A model generated the notes under the pieces. The model saw only the letters and a program-made list of their open reading frames with translations, was not told the origin of the DNA and ran no database searches. The position numbers were made by a program, and so were the translations under genes. A stretch of DNA of 39,810 nucleotides, from NCBI GenBank assembly GCA_044221335.1, contig JBGAPI010000048.1:1-39810 (forward strand), in the 5' to 3' direction. This stretch comes from JBGAPI01 sp044221335 (GTDB lineage: Bacteria > Pseudomonadota > Gammaproteobacteria > Xanthomonadales > Ahniellaceae). Each line of letters opens with the position of its first letter. The first letter of the stretch is position 1. This document shows, piece after piece, positions 32,836 through 39,810 of this stretch.

Positions 32836-34995
32836 ATGGAAGCTGTGCGTGCGCCGCTGTGGATGGCGGTTTTCGGAGGACTGTTCATGGCGATCGCCGG
32901 CAGCGATGACGCGGGGGCCACCCAGGTCGACATCGCCGGCCCACCCGGCAGTGCCGCGTTCGGCCGCAGCGTGACCGCGCTGCCGAACGGCAACTTCGTG
33001 GTGACCGATCCCTACGGCCCGGTCTCGGCCGTCGGGGCCGTGTACCTGTACGCCGCCAACGGCACGCTGATCAGCGCGCTGGTCGGCAGCAGCCTCAACG
33101 ACAACGTCGGTTCCGGCGGCATCACGGTGTTGTCCAACGGCAATTTCGTGGTGATGAGCCCGAACTGGAACAACGCCGGCGCCGCCGCGGCCGGCGCCGC
33201 GACCTGGGTCGACGGCACGACCGGTCTCAACGGCGCGGTGTCGGCGGCCAATTCTCTGGTGGGCAGCCAGGCCGGCGACTTCGTCGGCAACCACGTCGTT
33301 GCGCTCGACAACGGCAACTACGCGGTCGGCAGCTCCTTCTGGCACAACGGCACAGCCGCCAGCGCCGGCGCGGTCACCTTCGGCAACGGGACCAGCGGCC
33401 GTAGCGGCGTGGTGTCGGCGGCGAATTCCCTGGTCGGCAGCAGCGACAACGATGCCGTCGGCTCCGACGCGATCCGCCCGCTCGGCAACGGCCGCTACAT
33501 CGTCGCGAGCCCGACCTGGGACCGCGGTTTCATCGTCGACGCCGGTGCGGTGACCTGGTGCGACGGCCAGGGCGGCCCGGTCGGGCCGATCACGGCCAGC
33601 AATTCGCTGGTCGGCGAGACCGACCGCGACTACGTCGGCGGCGTCACCGCCGTGCTCGCCAACCACCACTACGTCGTCGGCACTCCGAACTGGGACAATC
33701 TCGGCGACGCCAACGTCGGCGCCGCCACCTGGGCCGACGGCAACAGCGGCCGGGTCGGCCAGATTTCCACCGCCAATTCGCTGATCGGCGGCCACCCCAA
33801 CGACCGCGTCGGCGCCGGCCTCTTCGCACTGACCAACGGTCACTATGTCGTTGCCAGCCCGTCCTGGAGCAACGGCAGCAGCACCAGCGTCGGCGCCGTC
33901 ACCTGGGCCAACGGCACGGCCATCACCTCCGCCGTGGTCGGCGTCGACAATTCGCTGGTCGGCAGCCACACCAACGATTCCGTCGGACTCGACGGCGGCG
34001 GCTACTCCGGCGTCTACGCGCTGCCGAACGGCAATTACGTCGTGCGCAGCAGCGAATGGAACAGCAACACCGCCACCCGCGCCGGCGCGGTCACCTGGCG
34101 CAGCGGTGGCGGCGCGCAGGGAGATACCGTGTCCGCGTTGAACTCGCTCACCGGCAGCCACACCGACGACCACGTCGGCAACAACGGCATCGCCGTCCTC
34201 GCGAACGGCAACTACGTCGTCGCCAGCCCCTACTGGTCGGATGGCGTGAACCTGGGCGTCGGTGCCGCGACTTTCGGCGGCAGCAGCGGCGTGAGCGGTC
34301 TGGTGTCGGCGAGCAACTCGCTGGTCGGCAGCAGCGCCTCGGACAACGTCGGCTACGACATCGTCGTGCTGTCCGACGGCAACTACCAGGTGCTGTCCTT
34401 CGGCTGGGATTCCCCGACCGCCGCCAACGTCGGCGCGATCACCTTCGGCAACGGCACGACGGGCCGCATCGGCACCGTCACCGCCGGCAATTCCCTGATC
34501 GGCGCCACGCCCAACGACAGCGTCGGCGCACGCCACGGCGCCGCGCTCGCCGGCGGCAACTACGTCGCACTCACGCCCGGCTGGGACGCTGTCGGCGGCA
34601 GCAACGTCGGTGCCGCGACCCTGATTCCGTCCGGCGGCCTGGTCGGCTACGTGCAGGCGAGCAACTCGCTGACCGGGCGCCTGCAGAGCGACACCCTCGG
34701 GCGCAACGGCATCACCGCGGTCGCGGCGGAGCGCTTCGTGATCGCGAGTCCCGACCTCGGCAACAACGGCCTGAATGCCGCCGGCGGCATCACCCTGGGT
34801 CGACTCGAGTACGGCACCGAAGGCCGGATCTCGTCCTTCAACACCGTGTTCGGCAACGTCGCCGGCACCGGTAACGGCCTCACCTGGTCCTACGACAGCA
34901 GCAACGACCGGCTGATCGTCGGTCGCCCGTCGGAGAACATCGTCAGTCTGCTGACGGTGCCGCCGATCCCGCTGTTCAAGGACTCCTTCGAATAG
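32836..34995 (+). CDS. Secreted tandem-repeat protein (DUF5650-like repeats) with C-terminal FE tag
   Basis: Large extracellular or surface protein of unknown function. The 719 residues have a signal peptide (LWMAVFGGLFMAIAGSDDAGA) and then about ten tandem repeats of roughly 55-60 residues. Each combines NSLVGSxxxDxVG, LxNGNYVVxSPxW and GAVTWxNGxxG, matching what I recall as the DUF5650 repeat; the regular strands suggest a beta-propeller or solenoid. Repeats span about residues 75-655. The tail after the last repeat is unique and ends LFKDSFE, the variant form of the tag found on the M14 and beta-helix proteins. ATG 32836 was chosen over an open ATG 45 bp upstream because of the GGAAGGAGGA site and signal peptide. 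It converges with the esterase gene. Confidence 0.85.
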   Translation: MEAVRAPLWMAVFGGLFMAIAGSDDAGATQVDIAGPPGSAAFGRSVTALPNGNFVVTDPYGPVSAVGAVYLYAANGTLISALVGSSLNDNVGSGGITVLSNGNFVVMSPNWNNAGAAAAGAATWVDGTTGLNGAVSAANSLVGSQAGDFVGNHVVALDNGNYAVGSSFWHNGTAASAGAVTFGNGTSGRSGVVSAANSLVGSSDNDAVGSDAIRPLGNGRYIVASPTWDRGFIVDAGAVTWCDGQGGPVGPITASNSLVGETDRDYVGGVTAVLANHHYVVGTPNWDNLGDANVGAATWADGNSGRVGQISTANSLIGGHPNDRVGAGLFALTNGHYVVASPSWSNGSSTSVGAVTWANGTAITSAVVGVDNSLVGSHTNDSVGLDGGGYSGVYALPNGNYVVRSSEWNSNTATRAGAVTWRSGGGAQGDTVSALNSLTGSHTDDHVGNNGIAVLANGNYVVASPYWSDGVNLGVGAATFGGSSGVSGLVSASNSLVGSSASDNVGYDIVVLSDGNYQVLSFGWDSPTAANVGAITFGNGTTGRIGTVTAGNSLIGATPNDSVGARHGAALAGGNYVALTPGWDAVGGSNVGAATLIPSGGLVGYVQASNSLTGRLQSDTLGRNGITAVAAERFVIASPDLGNNGLNAAGGITLGRLEYGTEGRISSFNTVFGNVAGTGNGLTWSYDSSNDRLIVGRPSENIVSLLTVPPIPLFKDSFE
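33070..34790 (+). repeat. Tandem coding repeats, about 165-180 bp period
   Basis: Ten diverged copies marked by the NSLVG or NSLIG/NSLTG codons, located within the repeat-protein gene. Copies are in frame and differ mainly at synonymous and loop positions, so they are old protein repeats, not a satellite or CRISPR. Confidence 0.8.
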
Positions 34996-35017
34996 GGAAT
35001 CCGCTGCGCGGATTCCC
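34995..35017 (+). terminator. Perfect stem-loop directly after repeat-protein gene
   Basis: GGGAATCCGC and GCGGATTCCC around a 3-nt loop, beginning at the last base of the stop codon. No U-tract follows. Nearly the same hairpin occurs at 24603-24625. Probably terminates or stabilises the transcript. Confidence 0.55.
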
Positions 35018-35110
35018 CAGGAGTGGGCACCGACCTCCGTGACGACCCGGCGCAGGATTCAAGCTGCGAATCAAGGTCTATTGCCGTTCGACCGGCGCGG
35101 CCGGTCATGC

Positions 35111-35151
35111 AAACGCCGTGAGCGGACGCGAAGCGGCCGCTCACGGCGTTT
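35111..35151. terminator. Bidirectional terminator hairpin between convergent genes
   Basis: A 15-bp perfect stem (35111-35125 with 35137-35151; AAACGCCGTGAGCGG arms) with an 11-nt loop. It overlaps the last codons of the esterase gene and lies about 115 bp after the repeat-protein stop. The arms begin with AAA and end with TTT, giving a short T run in both directions. Confidence 0.75.
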
Positions 35152-36109
35152 GGGCAGCGAAGAAGTTCCAGATCTCCTCGACCCCCTCGATGTCGCCGTT
35201 CTGCGCGCCGGTCAGCCGCTGATACCACTTCGCGTAGCGCGTGCCGCGGGTGGGCTCGCTGTGGCCACCGCCGACGATCCGGTAGAGCGCCAGGCGCGGC
35301 GCGCCGCTGGCCGGGTAGACGGTGCGCACGACCGTGCTGCCGTCGCTGCCGTCGATGTCCCTGAGGGTCTCGGTCCTGCCGGCGCCGAAGCCGCCGAGAC
35401 GGCGCCACGCGGCGATCGACGCCTCCGCGGACAGCACGCTGCCGCGCTCGCCGCGGCCAACGCCCATCGGCCCGCCGTCCCAGGGCAGCAGTGGATCGGC
35501 GGTGCCGTTCACCAACAGCACCGGCACGGACATCGATGGCGCCACGCACTTGGACTTCGCCGGCATCGCTCCGACGATCGCGGCGACCGCCGCGACCCGA
35601 TCGGGCCGCTCGATCGCCATCCGGAGCGCCATCATGCCGCCGTTGGACGTGCCGATCACGAACACCCTCTTCGGATCGGCGCCGACGCCGGCGACCAGGC
35701 GATCGATGATGCTCTCGAGGAACTTCACGTCGTCCGTGGCCGGATTGGTGTCGGCGTCGCCGCGACAGTCGTTCCAGCCGGTCTTGCGATCCCGGCCTTT
35801 CTCGCCCTGCGCCGCGACCAGGATCAGGTTCTCCCGATCGGCGACGGGCAGCAGGTTGCGGTAGGGCGCGCTGCGGTTGTGTCCCTGCCCCACCAGTTCG
35901 TGGATGTTGCCGAGGTGGCCGTGCAGCAGCAGGATCACGCCCGGCGCGGTCTTGCCCTGCGTCTTCGGAAGGTGGATCAGGTACTCGCGCTCGAGGCCGT
36001 CGACCGTGATCTTCTCCGGCGAGAACGGCTCCGCCGCGTGGGCGGTCGGCAGCAGTCCGGCGATGACGAGAGCAACCGCGACAACGAAACGCACGAGTCC
36101 GAAGCACAT
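35141..36109 (-). CDS. Secreted alpha/beta-hydrolase esterase (PHB-depolymerase/feruloyl-esterase-like)
   Basis: Extracytoplasmic serine esterase of the LpqC/polyhydroxybutyrate-depolymerase-like group. The 322 residues begin with a signal peptide (VVAVALVIAGLLPTAHA). The hydrolase fold carries the oxyanion segment LLLHGHLGN, nucleophile S155 in GTSNGG, acid D205 in VNGTADPLLPW and H283 in GGGHSEP, so the triad is complete. GWNDCRGDADTNPATDDV before the nucleophile elbow is typical of this group and has a likely disulphide Cys. The natural substrate is unknown (polyester, acetyl- or feruloyl-polysaccharide). ATG 36109 was chosen because AGGG-like bases precede it and the signal peptide starts there; the longer open frame upstream overlaps sdhE. 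Divergent from sdhE. Confidence 0.85.
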   Translation of the reverse strand: MCFGLVRFVVAVALVIAGLLPTAHAAEPFSPEKITVDGLEREYLIHLPKTQGKTAPGVILLLHGHLGNIHELVGQGHNRSAPYRNLLPVADRENLILVAAQGEKGRDRKTGWNDCRGDADTNPATDDVKFLESIIDRLVAGVGADPKRVFVIGTSNGGMMALRMAIERPDRVAAVAAIVGAMPAKSKCVAPSMSVPVLLVNGTADPLLPWDGGPMGVGRGERGSVLSAEASIAAWRRLGGFGAGRTETLRDIDGSDGSTVVRTVYPASGAPRLALYRIVGGGHSEPTRGTRYAKWYQRLTGAQNGDIEGVEEIWNFFAAQTP

Positions 36110-36245
36110 GTCCGAGCCCTCCGCCTTCCTGGCAACGGCCAGACTGTGGCGCGGTTGACGGGCGCGGCAAGTGACGGATCGGTCAGGTGGACATCGCACC
36201 GGCAGCGGCGACTCCTCCTGCCGCGAAACGCGCGACAATCCGCCC

Positions 36246-36515
36246 ATGACGACCTCCGACGAACTGCGCCGCCTGCGCTGGCACTGCCGCCGCGGCATGA
36301 AGGAACTGGACCTGGTGATGCTGCGCGTCCTCGACGCGGTCGCCGCCAGCGGCAATCCCGGCGAGCTCGCGGCGTTCCAGCGTCTGCTCGCGACCGAGGA
36401 TCCGGAGATCTGGCGCTGGGTGATCGGCAAGGAGGTCGCGCCCGATCCGGAGATCCGACGGCTGCTCGCGACGGCCTGTGATGCCGCGCGCGCGGCCAAC
36501 GCGGCCGGGAGCTGA
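36246..36515 (+). CDS. sdhE: FAD assembly factor SdhE
   Basis: Small cytoplasmic protein required for covalent flavinylation of succinate dehydrogenase/fumarate reductase (YgfY/DUF339). The 89 residues form the expected five-helix bundle, with the signature CRRGMKELDLVM near the N-terminus (RGxxExD is the functional motif) and FQRLLATEDPEIWRWVIG in the second half. Length is typical. ATG 36246 is chosen because homologues start a few residues before this motif. It is followed six bases after its stop by the ygfX-like gene, the usual gammaproteobacterial pair. Confidence 0.93.
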   Translation: MTTSDELRRLRWHCRRGMKELDLVMLRVLDAVAASGNPGELAAFQRLLATEDPEIWRWVIGKEVAPDPEIRRLLATACDAARAANAAGS

Positions 36516-36521
36516 GTCGCG

Positions 36522-36992
36522 GTGCCGCGGTCGCAGGGAAGCGGCACCGACGGACCGGGTTTCGCGAACCGCGTCCCACCGCTCCGGATCAGCGTGCGCC
36601 GCTCGCGGCTGCTGCCGGCCGCGACGCTGCTGGTCGGCGTCGCTGCGCTGCTCGCGGTGCGCAGTTGCGGCTTTCCGCTGGTGCTGCAGGCTCCGCTGCT
36701 GATGTTCGCGCTGCTGCTCACCGTCCGCACCGTGCAGTTGAACGAACGTCAGGCGCGACTGGACCTGCAGCTCACCGCCGACGGCTACTGGCTGGTGCAG
36801 GGTCGCGACACCAACGGCGGCGACGAACAGCGTTACCGACTGCGCGAGGCCAGCGCTCTCGGACCACTGATCACCCTGCGGCTGGTCGCTGCCGATGCTC
36901 CGCCGGTCAACCTGTCGCTGCTGCCCGACAGCGCGAGCGCGGAAGAGCTGCGGCAGCTCCGGGTGTGGGTGAGGCACGGCAAGGCGGAGTAG
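36522..36992 (+). CDS. ygfX: YgfX/CptA-like membrane protein
   Basis: Small inner-membrane protein, partner gene of sdhE; in E. coli described as a membrane-associated toxin-like protein affecting cytoskeletal proteins. The 156 residues have a basic N-terminus (SVRRSRLL), two membrane segments (about 31-47 and 50-68: LLVGVAALLAVRSCGFPLVL and APLLMFALLLTV) and a soluble C-terminal domain with LQLTADGYWLVQ and LITLRLVA, the usual YgfX layout. GTG at 36522 is the start, with GGGAG about nine bases upstream inside the end of sdhE. The family is weakly conserved, so the assignment rests on topology and the sdhE context. Confidence 0.75.
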   Translation: MPRSQGSGTDGPGFANRVPPLRISVRRSRLLPAATLLVGVAALLAVRSCGFPLVLQAPLLMFALLLTVRTVQLNERQARLDLQLTADGYWLVQGRDTNGGDEQRYRLREASALGPLITLRLVAADAPPVNLSLLPDSASAEELRQLRVWVRHGKAE

Positions 36993-37006
36993 AAGCGTTC
37001 TGCATT

Positions 37007-37034
37007 TCCATGGCCGTGCCGCGGTCGGCATGGA
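37007..37034. terminator. Stem-loop between convergent ygfX and beta-helix genes
   Basis: TCCATG and CATGGA arms, extended by CCG/CGG with one bulge, around a 9-nt loop, in the 55-bp gap between two convergent stops. Plausible bidirectional terminator without a clear U-tract. Confidence 0.4.
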
Positions 37035-37047
37035 GTGCGGGAGGTTC

Positions 37048-39639
37048 CTACTCGAACCCGTTCGAGAACACCAGGTCGCCGTCGACCACCGTGGTGCAAG
37101 CGGAGAACTCCGAGGTCGATCCCTGGAAGGTCGCCGTCGCCGTGATCGCGCTGCCGATCAGGTTGGCGCTGTCGAGCGTGATGCTGAAGTTCTGCGAGGT
37201 CCCGGTCAGCGACCGACTGAAGGTGCCGAGGTAGTTCTCTCCCTCGCCGTTGCCGAGCGCGTCGCAGCTCGCCGAGGCGTACAGCGCGATCAAGTAGGGA
37301 GCGCTCGGCGAGCCGGGCGGCACGTCGAGGCTGCCGGCCACGGTCAGCGCGGTACCGACCTGGCTCGCGCCGCTCAGCACCGGGAAGTTCTGCAGACCGT
37401 TGGCTCCGCTGTCGGCATCGTCGGCATCGTTGGGGGTGATGCCGTCGGCGCAGCCGCTGGGCAGTGCGCACAGGTCGATCGCCAGCCCGAGATTGGCCGC
37501 ATAATCGTTGCGGGCGAGATCGACGTTCTGACCGGTGCTGGAGACCAGGACTCCGAGCTGGTTGTTGGCGATGCGGTTCGGCGCGGTGTCGGAACCGACA
37601 CGGATGTTGCTGGCTCCACCCCGGAAGGCCATGCCGACCACGGTGTTGCGCCGCACGGCGGTGCCAGTGGGGTCGAGACCGACGAGATTGCCCTCGACGA
37701 CCGATCCGTCCGCAGGCGTCGCCGCGAGCTCGATGCCGGTCAGGTTGCTGGAGATCACGTTGCGGTCGGCGAGCGCCGGACCGCCGATCCGCACTCGGGA
37801 CTGGCCGACTCGAATGCCGAAGCTGTTCGCTCCGGCAGCGCCCGCCGTGGTCAGGCCTACGAAGCATCCGCGGACCACGCTGAAATCGGCGGCGCCGCTG
37901 GCCGCACAGAGCACGGCGCCATTGAGCCCAATGCCGATCCCTACACCCGCACCGGTGAGCGACAGGCCCTCGATCACGGTGTTCGGGGCGCAGGTCGTCA
38001 GCAGATGCGAGGCCCCGGCGCCGGTCAGGCGCACCAGGAGAACGGCATTGCTGGCGTCGGGCAGGGTGTTGGGAGCGGATCCGGGCTGGCTGTAGCCGTC
38101 GATCTCCAGGGTCTCGGTGATGTTCGGCAGGTTGCTGCCGAGGGTGATCGTCCGCTCGCCGGTGCCCGGCAGGTTGAACCGGATGGTGTCCGCCCCGGCC
38201 GTGGCATTGGCGACGTTGATCGCCTGGCGCAGCGTGCAGGTGGCGCCGCAGGTCGTGCCGTCGGTATCGGCGGTCGAGGTGACGACGAGCGGTGCGTTGC
38301 CGTCCAGCGTCGCGCAGGCCGAGAACTCCGACGTGTTGTTGGACTGGTCGGTGGCGGTCATCGTGATCACCGAGCCGATCGGGAGCTCCCGGGTGACCGC
38401 GAGGTCGGCGCTGAAGGTCTGTGCCGAGCTCGACGACGAGACGACTGCGAAGCTGCCGAGGAAGTGTTCGCCCTCGCCGAAGCCGCTCGGGTCGCAGGCG
38501 CTGCTCACATAGACGGCGATCGTGAAGGACTGGACCGCCGGCAGGGTCGGCCGGTCCACGGTGCCCGTGAGGTGCAGGCCGCTGGCGATGCGGGTGGCTG
38601 CGATACCGGCGGGATGGTTCTGCAGGTTGTTGCCACCGCTGTCGCCGTCGTTGACGTCGTTGGCGGTATGGCCGTCGGCAGTGGTACCTGCATAGAGATC
38701 GATGCCGACACCGCCGGGCGCGGCGCCGTCGTTGCCGAAGATCTCGTTGCCGGCGATCAGGTTCCCGGTAGCGGATCCCACCATACCGATCCCCGTAGCG
38801 TTGAAAGCGATGCGGTTGAGAACGGCGCCGCCGACGCTGACCCCGGTCGCGCTGATGCCGAGATGGACGCCCTCGCCGCGGTTGCCGCGATCCAGTGTTC
38901 CGCTGGCGTCGGTGCCGATGTAGTTGCCCTGGATCACGGTGCCACTCGCGCTGACTTCGTTGACCTGGATGCCGAAACTGCTGGTGGCCGATCCGCCGAC
39001 CGTGCCGTTGCTGCTGACCACGTTGCGCTCCGCCGGCGTGCTGCCACCGACGATGGCCGAGGCGGCGAACAGCAGGACACCGTCGAACCGATTCCCCGCC
39101 GCCGTGACGCCGTCCGGCCGCAGCCCGATGAAGTTGCCGTTGACGCTCGACCCGGAGGGAACGCCCGGGCAGAGGCTGCCGGACGCGTCGGCGCCGATCA
39201 CGACGCCGTGCTGCAAGAAGCCAGTGATCGACAGGCCTTTGACCGTGACCCGAGCGCAGGCGGCGAGGCCGGAGGTGGTGCTTCCCGCGGCGGCCCCGTC
39301 GATCCGGATCAGGATCACGGCGTTGTCGCCCTCGTCCAAGGTGTTCGCCGCGGCTCCCGGCTGGGAATAGCCGTCGATCGTCAGCGGCTGGCTGATGGTG
39401 GGCAGCGCGCTCGCCGGCGTCAGGGTGAAGGGCCCGGTTCCGGGAATGTTGAACTGGATCAGGTCGGGGGTGGTCGTGGCATTCGCCGAGGTGATCGCGG
39501 CGCGCAAGGAACCCGCGCCGCTGTCGGCCGTGGTGGTCACCGTGAAGGTCGCCGCCCGGGCGGCCTCCGTCGGCACCAGAGCGGCGGACAGAACGGCGAT
39601 CAGGACCGGCAAGAAGCGACTGCGGATCGACACGGACAT
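37048..39639 (-). CDS. Secreted right-handed parallel beta-helix protein with C-terminal FE tag
   Basis: Extracellular protein of unknown target. The 863 residues begin with a signal peptide (LPVLIAVLSAALVPTEAARA). Two homologous modules follow: TFTVTTTADSGAGSLRAAI...IQFNIPGTGPF...TIDGYSQPGAAANTL near residue 32, and VVTSTADTDG...CTLRQAI...IRFNLPGTGER...IDGYSQPGSAPNTL near residue 450. Each is followed by parallel beta-helix coils rich in GNxI, NVISSN and GxGIxL patterns. This architecture is common in surface or secreted carbohydrate-active or adhesive proteins, but no catalytic site is recognised. It ends LVFSNGFE, the tag shared with the M14 and repeat proteins. ATG 39639 has GGGGGA seven bases upstream. 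Confidence 0.85.
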   Translation of the reverse strand: MSVSIRSRFLPVLIAVLSAALVPTEAARAATFTVTTTADSGAGSLRAAITSANATTTPDLIQFNIPGTGPFTLTPASALPTISQPLTIDGYSQPGAAANTLDEGDNAVILIRIDGAAAGSTTSGLAACARVTVKGLSITGFLQHGVVIGADASGSLCPGVPSGSSVNGNFIGLRPDGVTAAGNRFDGVLLFAASAIVGGSTPAERNVVSSNGTVGGSATSSFGIQVNEVSASGTVIQGNYIGTDASGTLDRGNRGEGVHLGISATGVSVGGAVLNRIAFNATGIGMVGSATGNLIAGNEIFGNDGAAPGGVGIDLYAGTTADGHTANDVNDGDSGGNNLQNHPAGIAATRIASGLHLTGTVDRPTLPAVQSFTIAVYVSSACDPSGFGEGEHFLGSFAVVSSSSSAQTFSADLAVTRELPIGSVITMTATDQSNNTSEFSACATLDGNAPLVVTSTADTDGTTCGATCTLRQAINVANATAGADTIRFNLPGTGERTITLGSNLPNITETLEIDGYSQPGSAPNTLPDASNAVLLVRLTGAGASHLLTTCAPNTVIEGLSLTGAGVGIGIGLNGAVLCAASGAADFSVVRGCFVGLTTAGAAGANSFGIRVGQSRVRIGGPALADRNVISSNLTGIELAATPADGSVVEGNLVGLDPTGTAVRRNTVVGMAFRGGASNIRVGSDTAPNRIANNQLGVLVSSTGQNVDLARNDYAANLGLAIDLCALPSGCADGITPNDADDADSGANGLQNFPVLSGASQVGTALTVAGSLDVPPGSPSAPYLIALYASASCDALGNGEGENYLGTFSRSLTGTSQNFSITLDSANLIGSAITATATFQGSTSEFSACTTVVDGDLVFSNGFE

Positions 39640-39754
39640 CGAACATCCCCCGTTGGAGTGCTGCGACTATGAACGATCCTTCATCGGTACCGGCAGCGGC
39701 GAACGAGGGGGATACGACCCAACCAAAGTCAGGGGCGCCCGCGAAGCCCCACCC
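39640..39754. other. Upstream region of beta-helix gene
   Basis: About 115 bp between the gene start and the truncated REP-like repeat. Besides the ribosome site I see no convincing promoter. Confidence 0.4.
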
Positions 39755-39810
39755 CGTCATTGCGAGCACAGCGAAGTATGCCAGCGCCTTACGCCCCCAC
39801 CCAACCCCAC
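39755..39810. repeat. REP-like element, second copy cut by window edge
   Basis: Begins CGTCATTGCGAGCACAGCG and continues AAGTATGCCAGCGCCTTA, matching the outer arm of the element at 3443 with a few changes. Its inverted arm would lie beyond the window. Confidence 0.65.

Noticed and set aside
33070..34790. Regularly spaced repeats suggesting a CRISPR array
   Set aside because: The repeats are in frame, diverged, about 170 bp apart and encode a protein repeat; there are no short identical repeats with unique spacers and no cas genes.

Overview
The window is high-GC (roughly 65-70%) bacterial chromosome. The gene content (mra/fts division cluster, sdhE-ygfX pair, class A RNase P RNA, many TonB/secreted proteins) fits a gammaproteobacterium, most likely of the order Lysobacterales/Xanthomonadales (a Rhodanobacteraceae- or Dokdonella-like organism). 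The phylum-level call is well supported; the family-level call is inference. No tRNA, rRNA, CRISPR, phage or transposase gene was seen.

Layout. 1-3222 (minus strand): start of the division and cell-wall cluster, in the order promoter, MraZ boxes, mraZ, rsmH, ftsL, ftsI (ftsI runs off the left edge). 3443-3537: a REP-like inverted repeat, seen again cut by the right edge at 39755. 3657-12318 (plus strand): a seven-gene Wsp-type surface-sensing operon in the canonical order A-B-C-D-E-F-R, almost all genes overlapping by 1-4 nt, ending in a diguanylate cyclase. 12492-12842 (minus): RNase P RNA. 13132-13443: a small DUF1820 protein. 13539-21862 (minus): five tandem paralogous exported proteins of about 530-540 aa and unknown function, one of them broken by a single-base deletion. 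22103-24541: a TonB-dependent receptor. 24954-25118: a remnant of a second M14 carboxypeptidase. 25165-27597: an intact secreted M14 metallocarboxypeptidase. 27649-29824: VOC protein, PH-domain membrane protein, enoyl-thioester-reductase-like MDR protein. 30095-31687: secreted thermolysin-like (M4) protease. 31762-32445: DUF6445 protein. 32836-34995: secreted repeat protein. 35141-36109: secreted esterase. 36246-36992: sdhE-ygfX. 37048-39639: secreted parallel beta-helix protein.

How it fits together. The left third is housekeeping division plus a surface-contact-to-c-di-GMP switch (WspA/B/D sensing array, WspC/F methylation control, WspE kinase, WspR output). The right two thirds are dominated by envelope and secreted proteins: two metalloproteases, an esterase, a TonB receptor, a five-copy exported family, and two large repeat or beta-helix proteins. 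This suggests a predatory, saprophytic or surface-attached lifestyle based on extracellular breakdown and uptake (inference).

Most notable: (1) three otherwise unrelated secreted proteins (M14 peptidase, repeat protein, beta-helix protein) end at the stop codon in the same short tag, hydrophobic-F-x-[DN]-[GS]-F-E, a candidate C-terminal sorting or secretion signal; (2) the tandem five-copy family with a conserved frame and a hypervariable Cys/Pro-rich loop; (3) a Wsp operon whose WspF has lost the receiver phosphorylation site.
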